Assembly: GCF_012767755.2 (NCBI RefSeq)
Contig: NZ_AP023189.1
Location: forward strand, 3,908,001 to 3,972,000
Direction of reading: 5' to 3'
DNA: 64,000 bases
From: Pseudomonas tohonis
Lineage (GTDB): Bacteria > Pseudomonadota > Gammaproteobacteria > Pseudomonadales > Pseudomonadaceae
The translations under genes and the position numbers were made by a program. Within the stretch, counting starts at the first letter, position 1. Every line of letters begins with the position of its first letter. Under the pieces are notes generated by a model. It did no database searches. It was not told the DNA's origin and was given only the letters and a program-made list of their open reading frames with translations. Shown here piece after piece: positions 44,021 through 52,441 of the stretch.

Positions 44021-45187
44021 CTACGGGCGCAGGATCACCTTGCGGCAGTCGTCCTCGGCCTTGTCGAACAGGCGGTAGCCCTCGGCTGCATCCGACAGGT
44101 TGAGACGGTGGCTGATGATGATCTCGGGATTCAGGTCGCCCTTCTGGATGTGTTCGAGCAGGTCGGGGAGCAGCGGGTGGACGTGGGTCTGCCCCATCTT
44201 GAAGGTCAGCCCCTTGTCGAAGGCGTCGCCGAAGAGGAAGCCATGGATGAAGCCGGCATACACGCCCGGCACGCTGACGGTGCCACCGCGCCGCACGGCG
44301 GCGATGCACTGGCGCAGGGCGACGCCGCTGCTGGCTTCGAGCTTGAGGGCGGTGAGTATGGTTTCGGTGGTGCTGCCCTTGGCTTCGAAGCCCACGGCAT
44401 CGATGGCGGCGTCCACGCCGCGGTGGCCGGGCGTCTGTTCGATGATGGCCTCGGCCGGGTCGTCGATCTCGTCGAAGTTGATCGGGATCACCCCGTAGGT
44501 GCGCTGCGCGTAGGCCAGCCGATAGGCGTGCTGGTCGACCATGAAGATCTGCTCGGCGCCGAGCATGCGCGCGCAGGCGGCGGCCATCAGCCCCACCGGC
44601 CCGGCGCCGTAGATGGCCACGCGGCTACCCCGGCCCACGCTCGCATTGATCACCGCCTGGTAGCCGGTGGGCAGGATGTCGGTGAGGAACAGCACCTGTT
44701 CGTCATTCAGGGCATCGGGGATGCGGAAGGGGCCGGTGTTGGCCTTGGGCACCCGCACCAGTTCCGCCTGGCCGCCCGGGAGGCCACCGTAGAGGTGGCT
44801 GTAGCCGAACAGCGCAGCCCCGGAAGGAATCTGCTTCTTGTTGAGGATGGCGCCGCGCCCCGGGTTGGTGGTCTCGCAGGCGGCGTGCAGGTTCATCTCG
44901 CAGAAGAAGCAGCTGCCGCAGGCGATGACGAAGGGCACGATCACCCGGTCGCCCCGGCTCACGGCCGTGACCGCCGGGCCCACCTCCTCCACCACGCCCA
45001 TGAATTCGTGGCCGAACACATCGCCGTGTTTCACCTGCGGGATCTTGCCGCGATAGAGGTGCAGGTCCGAGCCGCAGATGGCGGTGGCGGTGACCCGCAG
45101 GATGATGTCGTCCGGCTCCTGGATGATGGGGTCGGGGACGTTGTCGACGCGAACGTCATGGCTGCCGTGATAGGTGAGAGCGCGCAT
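44021..45187 (-). CDS. Zinc-dependent alcohol/formaldehyde dehydrogenase-like protein
   Basis: A 388-residue medium-chain dehydrogenase. Catalytic zinc ligands: Cys in [13 protein letters not shown] (about 38) and His-Glu in [13 protein letters not shown] (about 60). Structural zinc cysteines: [15 protein letters not shown] (about 95-110). Coenzyme motif: [17 protein letters not shown] (about 180). The insertion with [11 protein letters not shown] and the length place it near the glutathione-independent formaldehyde dehydrogenase/threonine dehydrogenase-like branch. Start ATG 45185-45187, with GGAGGT upstream. P. aeruginosa has a comparable gene beside its Mn-catalase block. Substrate unknown. 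Confidence 0.88.
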   Translation of the reverse strand: MRALTYHGSHDVRVDNVPDPIIQEPDDIILRVTATAICGSDLHLYRGKIPQVKHGDVFGHEFMGVVEEVGPAVTAVSRGDRVIVPFVIACGSCFFCEMNLHAACETTNPGRGAILNKKQIPSGAALFGYSHLYGGLPGGQAELVRVPKANTGPFRIPDALNDEQVLFLTDILPTGYQAVINASVGRGSRVAIYGAGPVGLMAAACARMLGAEQIFMVDQHAYRLAYAQRTYGVIPINFDEIDDPAEAIIEQTPGHRGVDAAIDAVGFEAKGSTTETILTALKLEASSGVALRQCIAAVRRGGTVSVPGVYAGFIHGFLFGDAFDKGLTFKMGQTHVHPLLPDLLEHIQKGDLNPEIIISHRLNLSDAAEGYRLFDKAEDDCRKVILRP

Positions 45188-45347
45188 GGTGGACCTCCGA
45201 AGCGTGTGGGCATTCATAGGTCCGAAAGGGGAATGGGCGAGGTGTTCAGGGTTTCGGGACGAACGGTCCGGGGGCGGGAAGGCGGGGCCGCTGCGCTGGC
45301 ACGGCGCGCGCAGCCGGGCCCGGAGCAGGTCCGGGCCCGGCCCCGGG

Positions 45348-45818
45348 TCAGGCGGCCTTGCCTTGCAGGTCCTGCTTCATGGACTTCTTCAGGGCCTCCA
45401 TCTCCGCGCCCAGCTCGGCGAGCTTCTGCTTGCCCAGCAGCTTGGCGGCCTGGGGAAACATCTCCTTCTCCTCTTCCTCGATGTGGTGTTCCAGCAGCTC
45501 CTTGAGCACCTTGGCGCGGCCGGCGAATTCCACGGAGGACGGCGAGGTCTGCTTGAGGTCCGGCAGCACCAGGGAGTCCACGGTGCGGTGCTCCTCCTTG
45601 GCCTCGGCCGACATCACGGCCTCGTCCTTGCCCCCGGCGGCCTTGTAGGCGGGGTAGAAGATCTGCTCTTCGATGGTGGTGTGGACCAGCAACTCGATCT
45701 CGATCTTCTGCAGCAGTTCGGTGCGGGTCTTGACCCCGCGCTCGGTGGTGCTGCCGAGGCGTTCGAGAAGGGCTTTAACGGTGACGTGGTCCTGCTTGAG
45801 CAGTTCGATTGCATTCAT
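45348..45818 (-). CDS. Hemerythrin domain-containing protein
   Basis: A 156-residue hemerythrin/HHE protein. Metal-ligand pattern: [13 protein letters not shown] (His near 11), [17 protein letters not shown] (His-x3-Glu near 46-51), [11 protein letters not shown] (His near 77) and [16 protein letters not shown] (His-x3-Glu near 112-117). All expected diiron ligands are present. It probably senses or buffers oxygen, nitric oxide or iron. A GAACCGCTTCGC motif lies upstream on the coding strand (about 45890), resembling the CCGCTT/GCGAAGCG parts of the KGG elements. Confidence 0.9.
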   Translation of the reverse strand: MNAIELLKQDHVTVKALLERLGSTTERGVKTRTELLQKIEIELLVHTTIEEQIFYPAYKAAGGKDEAVMSAEAKEEHRTVDSLVLPDLKQTSPSSVEFAGRAKVLKELLEHHIEEEEKEMFPQAAKLLGKQKLAELGAEMEALKKSMKQDLQGKAA

Positions 45819-46010
45819 GGTCGTGTCCTCATCGGTTGCGGAGGCCGGTCCGTGCCGGCGCCTCTCCTAATGACTGACGCGCGTGCGGCGAAGCGGTTCA
45901 AGCTCTTTTCGGGGGCTGGGCGGGCTGCCTGGCGGCTGAAGCCGCCCTGCAGGTGCGGTGCAGCCGGCCGTGGGTCGGGTGCGACCCGACGGGCCCGGGC
46001 ACGACGCGAT

Positions 46011-46562
46011 TCAGGAATGGATCGACGAGCTCACCGCGTCCGCCGCCATGCCCAGGCAGTCGATCTCGTGGATCATCCCGGTGGCCAGCGCGGCTTCGGC
46101 ATCGAGGATGCGCGGCGCGGCCTTGAGGTAGTCGAGGATGTCCAGCGGCTCGGCCGCCATGGGCGTGCGCTCGGCGACGATGCGCGCATAGAGGTGCAGG
46201 TCGTAGTCCAGGCTCATGGCGTATTCCGACATCCGCGCGTGGTCCACCGAGCCGTTGAGGTTCCAGTGGAAGGGGTGGAAGAGGAACTTGCTGTGCTGGC
46301 ACGCGCTGCGTCGCTCGCCGGCGAGGAAGATGATGTTGCCCATGGACTCCACCGTGCCCAGGTTGTGGGTGCGCACGGGGATGGGCAGCGAGATGAGGAA
46401 GTTGTACAGGGAGAATCCGTAGCTGCACTCGCCGCCCATGGTGGCGATCTTGATCACCAGCTCGTCGGCGCCCTGCTGCACGGCCTGGGTGCAGCGCTCG
46501 ATGAGCTGGCCGCTGGTGGTGGAGTTGATCGGCGCGGTGAAATGCACGATGTGGCTGGCCAT
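46011..46562 (-). CDS. ClpP-like serine protease homologue
   Basis: A 183-residue protein of the ClpP/crotonase-like fold. The catalytic Ser is in GTVESMGNIIFLAGERRSA (about 85) and the His in KFLFHPFHWN (about 109); the third residue is less certain. It is shorter than standard ClpP (about 200) and lacks the N-terminal axial-loop consensus. No clpX or clpA is nearby. I chose ATG 46560-46562 with AAGGAGG upstream. It may be an alternative, stress-linked ClpP paralogue or a non-proteolytic relative. Confidence 0.83.
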   Translation of the reverse strand: MASHIVHFTAPINSTTSGQLIERCTQAVQQGADELVIKIATMGGECSYGFSLYNFLISLPIPVRTHNLGTVESMGNIIFLAGERRSACQHSKFLFHPFHWNLNGSVDHARMSEYAMSLDYDLHLYARIVAERTPMAAEPLDILDYLKAAPRILDAEAALATGMIHEIDCLGMAADAVSSSIHS

Positions 46563-46612
46563 GGCTGCCCTCCTTTCTTGGCGGTGGTCACGGGTCACTC
46601 ACGCGTGAGCGC

Positions 46613-46801
46613 TCAGCGTGGCGGGCTGTCCGGGGCATCGGTGGTGGCCGGCCGGTCCTCGGTGGAGGGGGTGCGCGGTGCCTGCCAGTCCGGGTGCAGC
46701 TCGGCGGGTATGCCTTCGCGCTCCCGGGTGGGCGGTTCACGGTCGGCGGTCGGGCTCGATTCGACGCAGCGGTTGTCGGTGTTGCGGGGTAGGTCGCTCA
46801 T
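46613..46801 (-). CDS. Small proline-rich hydrophilic protein
   Basis: A 62-residue polar protein (MSDLPRNTDNRCVESSPTADR...DRPATTDAPDSPPR), probably disordered. CAGGAG lies upstream of the ATG. It precedes the ClpP-like gene by about 50 bp on the same strand. No family recognised. Confidence 0.55.
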   Translation of the reverse strand: MSDLPRNTDNRCVESSPTADREPPTREREGIPAELHPDWQAPRTPSTEDRPATTDAPDSPPR

Positions 46802-46994
46802 GGTCGGCTCCTGTGGACGGGGGGCTTCGGTGGATGACGTCGGTGGATCGTCGTCTTCGGTGGAGCCGCGACCGCCGCTGGTTGTTCCACCAATCCGTTG
46901 ACCGGCGACGGCGGGCCGGACCGATCATCCCGTCACCTGAACTCCCCCGGATCGGCCGCAGTCATTCCAGCATCCCCCCTCGGAGGACCCCACC

Positions 46995-47246
46995 ATGCAC
47001 ACGCACTATGAAGGCCTGGCCACCCTCGTCTACGTCCCCGGCAACACGGGCTCGTCGAGCATGCCGACCGCCAGCAGCGCCGCCGTGGTGCTCGACGAAA
47101 CCATCCCCGGCATCTTCAGCGTCACCTGCGACCTCGACCTGGGCGATGCCGACGAGCTGCGCATCACCCTGCCCAACGGACGCAGCGTCGAGGGCGTGAT
47201 CACCTACAAGGATGGGCGCACGCTCAACATCGTGACCCGCAGCTGA
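46995..47246 (+). CDS. Conserved hypothetical small protein
   Basis: An 83-residue, beta-rich protein (MHTHYEGLATLVYVPGNTGSS). Ends with DELRITLPNGRSVEGVITYKDGRTLNIVTRS, which looks like a small barrel. GGAGGA precedes the ATG by 9 bp. Followed 10 bp later by the 70-residue paralogue gene, so likely one operon. Function unknown. Confidence 0.7.
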   Translation: MHTHYEGLATLVYVPGNTGSSSMPTASSAAVVLDETIPGIFSVTCDLDLGDADELRITLPNGRSVEGVITYKDGRTLNIVTRS

Positions 47247-47256
47247 GGATCGGCAC

Positions 47257-47469
47257 ATGAATCCAGCGCGCACAGCCGCCTTGCAGGAAGCCTTGTGGAT
47301 CGCCCTGGAGGCCACCCTGGCGGCCGCCGAGGAAGCGGGGATGGAGCGCGAGCAGCTGCTCGCCGCCGCCCGGGGCATCGCCGCCTCGGCAGTGAAGGGC
47401 GGCTCCGGCCAGGCCGAGGCGCTGATCGCCCAGGCCGCCTTGCGCCGGCACATCGGCCAGCGGGCCTGA
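47257..47469 (+). CDS. Small alpha-helical protein, paralogue of 22261-22473
   Basis: A 70-residue Ala-rich protein (MNPARTAALQEALWIALEAT...) similar over its whole length to the product of 22261-22473, including the ALWIALEATLAAAEEAGMER core and the C-terminal LRRHIGQ. Same length. Probably a helical-bundle protein. In an apparent operon with 46995-47246. Function unknown. Confidence 0.75.
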   Translation: MNPARTAALQEALWIALEATLAAAEEAGMEREQLLAAARGIAASAVKGGSGQAEALIAQAALRRHIGQRA

Positions 47470-47618
47470 GCGGCAGCCCCCGGGGCGCCCTCAACAATTG
47501 ACGCGGTGCCAATAAATTCCTTGAGCAGGGGGCGCGGATCGTGGTGTCTTGCGCCTGGAGCGGAGCGGTGGATGGCGCCCGGCTCGGGGATGGATGTGCA
47601 CGGGCGGAGAACCGAAAC

Positions 47619-48254
47619 GTGGTAGCTGGATATCTTGGGCAATTCCTGGCGATCGCCAACGACCCCTCGCGCAGCTGGGCGAACCGGCTGGCGGCGATGC
47701 GCATGGCGCTCAGGAAGGCCACGCAGCAGCACGAGCAGCAGCAACGCGAACTCTGGAGCCGGCGCCGCAGGATGCGCCAGCACCTGCCCTTCACCCGCAC
47801 CCTCCTCAAGGAACTCGAAGCCGCGCAACACGAACAGCTGGCCACCTACCAGGCGCTGCTGCGCTCGGCCGGCAGCCTGCTGGTCGCCAGCGAGGCGCAG
47901 GTGCTGGACGCCCTGGGCAGGCAGCGCCTGCTGGACCTGCTCGGGGTCAACCCGGTGCACCGGCGGCGCATCCCCGGCAACGTCGAGCGCCTGCTCTGCG
48001 CCGTGGTGCTGCAGGGCCTGGAGGACAGCGCCCGGCAGTTCAGCGGGCGACGCTTCCCTGGGCCCCGGAGCGGCCCCCTGGCCCGCGCCTTCAACGAAGT
48101 GATGGCCTGCGCCACCCTGCAGAAGCTGCGCAACAGCCGCGGCCAGGCCTGCCGCGCGGCGAACGCCCCGTCGCAGCGGCACGCCGAATACGCCACGCCG
48201 GTGCTGACGGTGCACAACGCCGACGGCAGCCGCCAGGTCTACCCGCTGCGCTGA
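47619..48254 (+). CDS. Hypothetical protein
   Basis: About 211 residues from a GTG at 47619 (GGAG 9 bp upstream); a longer form from GTG 47541 is possible. Strongly helical and Arg/Gln-rich at the start (MRMALRKATQQHEQQQRELWSRRRRMRQHLPFTRTLLKELEAAQ, probably coiled coil), then RQRLLDLLGVNPVHRRRIPGNVERLLCAVVLQGL. No signal peptide and no known domain. Convergent with the LysR gene. Confidence 0.6.
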   Translation: MVAGYLGQFLAIANDPSRSWANRLAAMRMALRKATQQHEQQQRELWSRRRRMRQHLPFTRTLLKELEAAQHEQLATYQALLRSAGSLLVASEAQVLDALGRQRLLDLLGVNPVHRRRIPGNVERLLCAVVLQGLEDSARQFSGRRFPGPRSGPLARAFNEVMACATLQKLRNSRGQACRAANAPSQRHAEYATPVLTVHNADGSRQVYPLR

Positions 48255-48261
48255 GACCCGT

Positions 48262-49152
48262 TCACGCCGCGCATACCTCCCTCACACAGGCCCGCAACCA
48301 GCGATGCGCCGGGTCGGCGTCCATCCTCGGGTGCCAGAGCATGGAGACCTGGATCGGCGCGACGTCCAGCGGCAACGGGAAGCTGAACAACCCGGCCCGC
48401 AGGCTGCCGCTGTGGCGCTCCGGCACGGTGGCGATCAGATCGGAGGCGCGGGCCAGCGCCAGGGCCGCCGAGAAGCCGCCCACCAGGGTGACGATGTCCC
48501 GCGCGAGGCCCGCAGCCTTCAGCGCCTCGTCCACCGGGCCACGGTCCTTGCCGCGTCGCGACACCAGCACATGGCGCCCGCCGGCATAGCGCTCGGCGGT
48601 GATGGCGCCACGGGTCAGCGGGTGGCCCTCGCGCACCACGCCGACGAAGCGGTCCTGGAACAGCGCTCGCGTGCGGATCTCGGGGCCGGCATCGGCGCCC
48701 ACCACGCCGGTGTCGAGGTCGACGCTGCCGTCGCGCAGGGGCGCGCTGTCCTTGTCGGTCTTGGTCACGAAGCGCAGGCGCACGCCCGGTGCCTCCTCGC
48801 CGATGCGCCCAACCAGCGCCGGGCCGAAATTCTCCACGAAGCCGTCGCCGACCCGCAGGGTGAAGGTGCGCGCCAGGCGCTGCAGGTCGAGGTGCTCCAC
48901 GGGGCGCAGCACGCTCTCGACGCCGAGCACCAGCTGGCTGACCTGCTCGCGCAGCTCCAGCGCCCGGGGCGTGGGCACCAGGCCACGGCCGGCGCGGACC
49001 AGCAGCGGGTCACCCAGGGTCTCCCGCAGCCGCGCCAGGGCCCGGCTCATGGCCGAGGGGCTGAGGTGCAGGCGCTTGGCGGCACGCGCGACGCTGCCCT
49101 CGGCGAGCAGCACGTCCAGGGTGATCAGCAGGTTGAAATCGGGATGGGTCAT
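48262..49152 (-). CDS. LysR family transcriptional regulator
   Basis: A 296-residue LysR regulator. The N-terminal winged HTH is plain: FNLLITLDVLLAEGSVARAAKRLHLSPSAMSRALARLRETLGDPLLVR (about 5-52). The substrate-binding part (about 90-290) follows. ATG at 49150-49152 starts right at the domain boundary. Divergent from the MFS gene with 128 bp between, so it most likely controls that transporter. Effector unknown. Confidence 0.92.
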   Translation of the reverse strand: MTHPDFNLLITLDVLLAEGSVARAAKRLHLSPSAMSRALARLRETLGDPLLVRAGRGLVPTPRALELREQVSQLVLGVESVLRPVEHLDLQRLARTFTLRVGDGFVENFGPALVGRIGEEAPGVRLRFVTKTDKDSAPLRDGSVDLDTGVVGADAGPEIRTRALFQDRFVGVVREGHPLTRGAITAERYAGGRHVLVSRRGKDRGPVDEALKAAGLARDIVTLVGGFSAALALARASDLIATVPERHSGSLRAGLFSFPLPLDVAPIQVSMLWHPRMDADPAHRWLRACVREVCAA

Positions 49153-49280
49153 GGGTGGAAAAACTAGCATGCCGCCGCCGGGACATGGCGCCCGATGCAT
49201 GAATAAAGTGCAAATGCTGCGCCTTCCGCCATACCAGCGAGGCGAACACACTGCGGGCGACCCACCACTGGAAGAGCGCC

Positions 49281-50687
49281 ATGCACTCCACCACCGCAAC
49301 ATCCGCCCCCTCCGAACGAACCACCGGCTCGAAATGGGCACTGGCCAGCCTCGCCCTGGCCACCCTGCTCGCCTCGCTCGGCACCAGCATCGCCAATGTC
49401 GGCTTGCCGACCCTGGCCGATGCGTTCGGAGCCCCCTTCCAGGACGTGCAGTGGGTGGTGCTCGCCTACCTGCTGGCCATCACCACGCTGAGCGTGGGCG
49501 CGGGCCGCCTGGGCGACCTGCTGGGCCGCCGGCGCCTGCTGCTGGCGGGCCTGCTGCTGTTCACCGGCGCGTCCCTGCTGTGTGGCCTGGCACCTTCGCT
49601 CGGCTGGCTGATCGTCGCCCGCATCCTGCAGGGGCTGGGGGCGGCGACGATGATGACCCTGGCGATGGCGCTGATCGGCGAGACCGTGCCGCCCGGGAAG
49701 AGCGGCAGCGCCATGGGCCTGCTCGGCACCCTCTCGGCCATCGGCACCGCGCTGGGACCCTCGCTCGGTGGGTTGCTGCTCGCCGGGCCCGGTTGGCGGG
49801 CGCTGTTCCTGGTCGGCCTGCCGCTGGGCCTGCTGGCCCTGGTCCTCGCCTGGCGCCATCTGCCCGCTGAGCGCGCCGGCACCGCAGGCGTCGCCCGCTT
49901 CGACCTCCCCGGCACCCTGCTGCTGGCCCTGACGCTGGCCGCCTATGCGCTGGCCATGACCCTGGGGCGCGGCCGCTTCGGCACGCTCAATGGCGCCTTG
50001 CTGCTGGCGGCGTGCCTGGGCCTGGCGCTGTTCGTCCGCGTCGAGATGCGCAGCGCCTCGCCGCTGCTGCGCCTGGCGATGATCCGCGATCCCGTGCTGT
50101 GTGCCGGGTTGGCCATGGGGGCGCTGGTGAGCGCGGTGCTTATGGCGACGCTGGTGGTCGGGCCGTTCTACCTTGCCGGTGCCCTGCGCCTGGCGCCGGC
50201 CCAGGTGGGGCTGGCGATGGCCTGCGGGCCGCTGGTGGCCGCGCTGATGGGCGTGCCCGCCGGCCGCCTGGTGGACCGTCTTGGCGCCGGGCCCATGGTC
50301 CGCCTCGGCCTGCTGGGCATGGCGCTGGCCACCCTGGCCCTGCCGCTGCTGCCGACGGGCCTGGGCGCGCCGGGCTACATCCTGCCGCTGGCCGGGCTGA
50401 CCGCGTGCTATGCGCTGTTCCAGGCGGCCAACAACACCCGGGTGATGGCCGAGGTGCCGGCGGAGCGGCGCGGCGTGGCCTCCGGCCTGCTCAACCTGTC
50501 GCGCAACCTGGGGCTGGTCACCGGTGCAGCGGCCCTGGGCGCGGTGTTCGCCTTCGCCACGGCGAGCGACGACATCAGCCACGCCACGCCGGAGGCCATC
50601 GCCGCCGGCATGCGCGGCACCTTCCTCGTCGCCCTGGGGTTGATCCTCCTCGCCCTGGCGATCGCCCTGGCCGGGCGCCGGCGCTGA
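49281..50687 (+). CDS. MFS transporter, DHA2 (EmrB/QacA) type
   Basis: A 468-residue drug:proton antiporter-type permease with about 14 membrane helices. Family motifs are SLGTSIANVGLPTLADAF in TM1, QWVVLAYLLAITTLSVGAGRLGDLLGRRRLLL (motif A) and GLGAAT...ALIGETVPPGKSGSAMGLLG. The 14-helix length supports DHA2. Adjacent to a divergent LysR regulator. Likely efflux of toxic organics; specific substrate unknown. Confidence 0.92.
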   Translation: MHSTTATSAPSERTTGSKWALASLALATLLASLGTSIANVGLPTLADAFGAPFQDVQWVVLAYLLAITTLSVGAGRLGDLLGRRRLLLAGLLLFTGASLLCGLAPSLGWLIVARILQGLGAATMMTLAMALIGETVPPGKSGSAMGLLGTLSAIGTALGPSLGGLLLAGPGWRALFLVGLPLGLLALVLAWRHLPAERAGTAGVARFDLPGTLLLALTLAAYALAMTLGRGRFGTLNGALLLAACLGLALFVRVEMRSASPLLRLAMIRDPVLCAGLAMGALVSAVLMATLVVGPFYLAGALRLAPAQVGLAMACGPLVAALMGVPAGRLVDRLGAGPMVRLGLLGMALATLALPLLPTGLGAPGYILPLAGLTACYALFQAANNTRVMAEVPAERRGVASGLLNLSRNLGLVTGAAALGAVFAFATASDDISHATPEAIAAGMRGTFLVALGLILLALAIALAGRRR

Positions 50688-50699
50688 CCCCGGCCCCGG

Positions 50700-51317
50700 T
50701 CAGCGCGTGCTGCGCTGCACCAGGCCGATGAGGGTGGCGAAGAGTTCGTCCTCCGCCTGTGCCGGGGTGATCTCCTCGGCCGCGGCGGCATGGGACAGCG
50801 CCTCGGCCGCCCCGAGCATCGCGCGCAACCCCGCGGCGCCGATGGTGCCCTGGCCAATGAAGGGCGTGAGCACGGCGCGGCACTTGTCGAGGAAGATCAC
50901 CTCGTACTCGCGCTTGATCCGCTCCAGCTCCGGCGAGCCGGCCAGGGCGGCGGCGACGCCGGGGATCTCGCGCCCCTGCTGCAGCACGCAGGCGACGTAG
51001 GACGAGGCGATGACCCGGGCGATGCCCTCGAGCGTCGGCTCGGCGACGTCCAGCGCGGCATCCATGACCGCGGTCTGGCGCGCGTCGTAATCCTGGTAGA
51101 GCACCGCCAGCAGCCCCTGCCGGGTGCCGAAGTGGTCATAGACCACGGGCTTGGTGACGCCCGCCAGTTCGGCCAGGCGGCCGAGGGTCAGCGCATCGCT
51201 GCCCTCCTCCCGCACCAGGCGCCAGGCCACGTCCAGCAGCTGTTTCTGACGCTCCTCGCGGGACAGCCGGCGGCGCGGCTGTGCGGTGGAATCCCGTTCC
51301 TGCTCATCGCTTGACAT
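50700..51317 (-). CDS. TetR family transcriptional regulator
   Basis: A 205-residue TetR repressor with HTH LGRLAELAGVTKPVVYDHFGTRQGLLAVLY (about 40-70) and a helical ligand domain. Divergent from the NAD(P)H oxidoreductase gene (95 bp). Two perfect GTAAcTTAC palindromes sit in the gap, likely its own operators. It also converges with the MFS gene, but the operators point to the oxidoreductase as main target. Confidence 0.92.
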   Translation of the reverse strand: MSSDEQERDSTAQPRRRLSREERQKQLLDVAWRLVREEGSDALTLGRLAELAGVTKPVVYDHFGTRQGLLAVLYQDYDARQTAVMDAALDVAEPTLEGIARVIASSYVACVLQQGREIPGVAAALAGSPELERIKREYEVIFLDKCRAVLTPFIGQGTIGAAGLRAMLGAAEALSHAAAAEEITPAQAEDELFATLIGLVQRSTR

Positions 51318-51333
51318 GAATAACCTACCAAAA

Positions 51334-51356
51334 GTAACTTACCAGCCGTAACTTAC
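51334..51356. promoter_or_regulatory. Paired palindromic operator for TetR regulator
   Basis: Two copies of GTAACTTAC, each a perfect 4-1-4 palindrome, at 51334-51342 and 51348-51356 (14 bp centre to centre). A weaker third half, TAACCTACC, lies just left. It is close to the TetR start and precedes a TATATAA box, so binding would block both divergent promoters. Confidence 0.7.
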
Positions 51357-51412
51357 TGAAAGTATATAAGCGCTTTCAGCCACCCCGCAATCGAGCCCCG
51401 GGAGGTTCCGTC

Positions 51413-52030
51413 ATGCAAGCCCTCATCGTCGTCGCCCACCACGATCCCGAATCCCTGACCCACGCCATCGCCGCCGAGGTCGCACGGGGCGTGGCCGAAT
51501 CCGCGCCCGGTAACGGCAGCCAGATCGCCGACCTGTTCCGCGAGGGTTTCGACCCCCGCTTCAACCCCGCCGACCACGCCGTGCACCGCCACCAGGCGAC
51601 GCCGCCGGCGGATGTGCTCGCCGAGCAGGCACGCATCGACGGCGCCGATGCCCTGGTGCTGGTCTACCCCGTCTACTGGTGGTCGATGCCCGGTTTGCTC
51701 AAGGGCTGGATCGACCGCGTGTTCAGCAACGGCTGGGCCTTCGACTTCGTCCTCGACCAGCGCTTCGATAAGAAGCTGCAGCACCTGAAGGTGCATCTGC
51801 TGGGCATCGGCGGTGCGGATGCCGGCACCTTCGAGCGCCACGGCTACCGGGCGGCGATGAAGGCACAGATCGACCACGGCATCTTCGATTATTGCGGCGC
51901 GCAGGTGGTCAGCTCCGAGCTGCTGCTGGAATCGGAAAGCCGCGACCCGACCGAGTACCTGCAGGCAGCACGCCGCCTCGGCCAGTCGTTGTTCGCCCAG
52001 GCGCCGGCGGCGCGCGCCGAGGAGGCCTGA
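51413..52030 (+). CDS. NAD(P)H-dependent flavin oxidoreductase (NQO1/KefF-like)
   Basis: A 205-residue flavodoxin-like fold reductase: IVVAHHDPESLTHAIA near the N-terminus, ADALVLVYPVYWWSMPGLLKGWIDRVFSNGWAF (about 80-112) and HLLGIGGADAGTFERHGY (about 127) match the NAD(P)H dehydrogenase (quinone)/MdaB-KefF family. It would reduce quinones or related electrophiles with FMN or FAD. Controlled, by position, by the divergent TetR regulator. Confidence 0.9.
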   Translation: MQALIVVAHHDPESLTHAIAAEVARGVAESAPGNGSQIADLFREGFDPRFNPADHAVHRHQATPPADVLAEQARIDGADALVLVYPVYWWSMPGLLKGWIDRVFSNGWAFDFVLDQRFDKKLQHLKVHLLGIGGADAGTFERHGYRAAMKAQIDHGIFDYCGAQVVSSELLLESESRDPTEYLQAARRLGQSLFAQAPAARAEEA

Positions 52031-52059
52031 GGCTCAAAGGCGGCCCCCACCTGCCGGGG

Positions 52060-52430
52060 CGATTTGTAGGGGCGACTTCAGTCGCCCAGCAGGCCGCAGG
52101 ACTGCCCCAGCTCCGAGTATCCATGCGACCCCGCTGGTGGATGAGAAGAGCGCCATCCACCCTACCCACCGGTGGGCAGCGTGGCCGCGTTGGGCGGGGT
52201 GCCATAGGTTGGCGCCAAGCGCAGCGAGGCCCGACAGGCACCCCCTGTGGGAGCGGCTTCAGCCGCGAAGGACTCGCCGCCGGCACCTGGCTGCGAATCG
52301 TCGGATGTTCCATCGCGAATGGATTCGCCCCCCACGGCATGGGCGGCGGTTTGGAGACCCGGGCCGAGGCAACTGGCCCGGGCGCGGGAGTTTCCGTAGA
52401 ATCCGCCGCCCTCCTCCTGTCCCGCACTGC
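52060..52430. repeat. Intergenic repeat cluster with REPIN
   Basis: This 410-bp gap carries, in order: TGTAGGGGCGACTTCAGTCG (52067), GGTGGATGAGAAGAGCGCCATCC-type hairpin (52133-52162), GTTGGCGCCAAGCGCAGCGA hairpin (52209), and a REPIN GTGGGAGCGGCTTCAGCCGC...CATCGCGAATGGATTCGCCC (52248-52335). No ORF with family support. Confidence 0.65.
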
Positions 52431-52441
52431 CCCGGTAGCCC

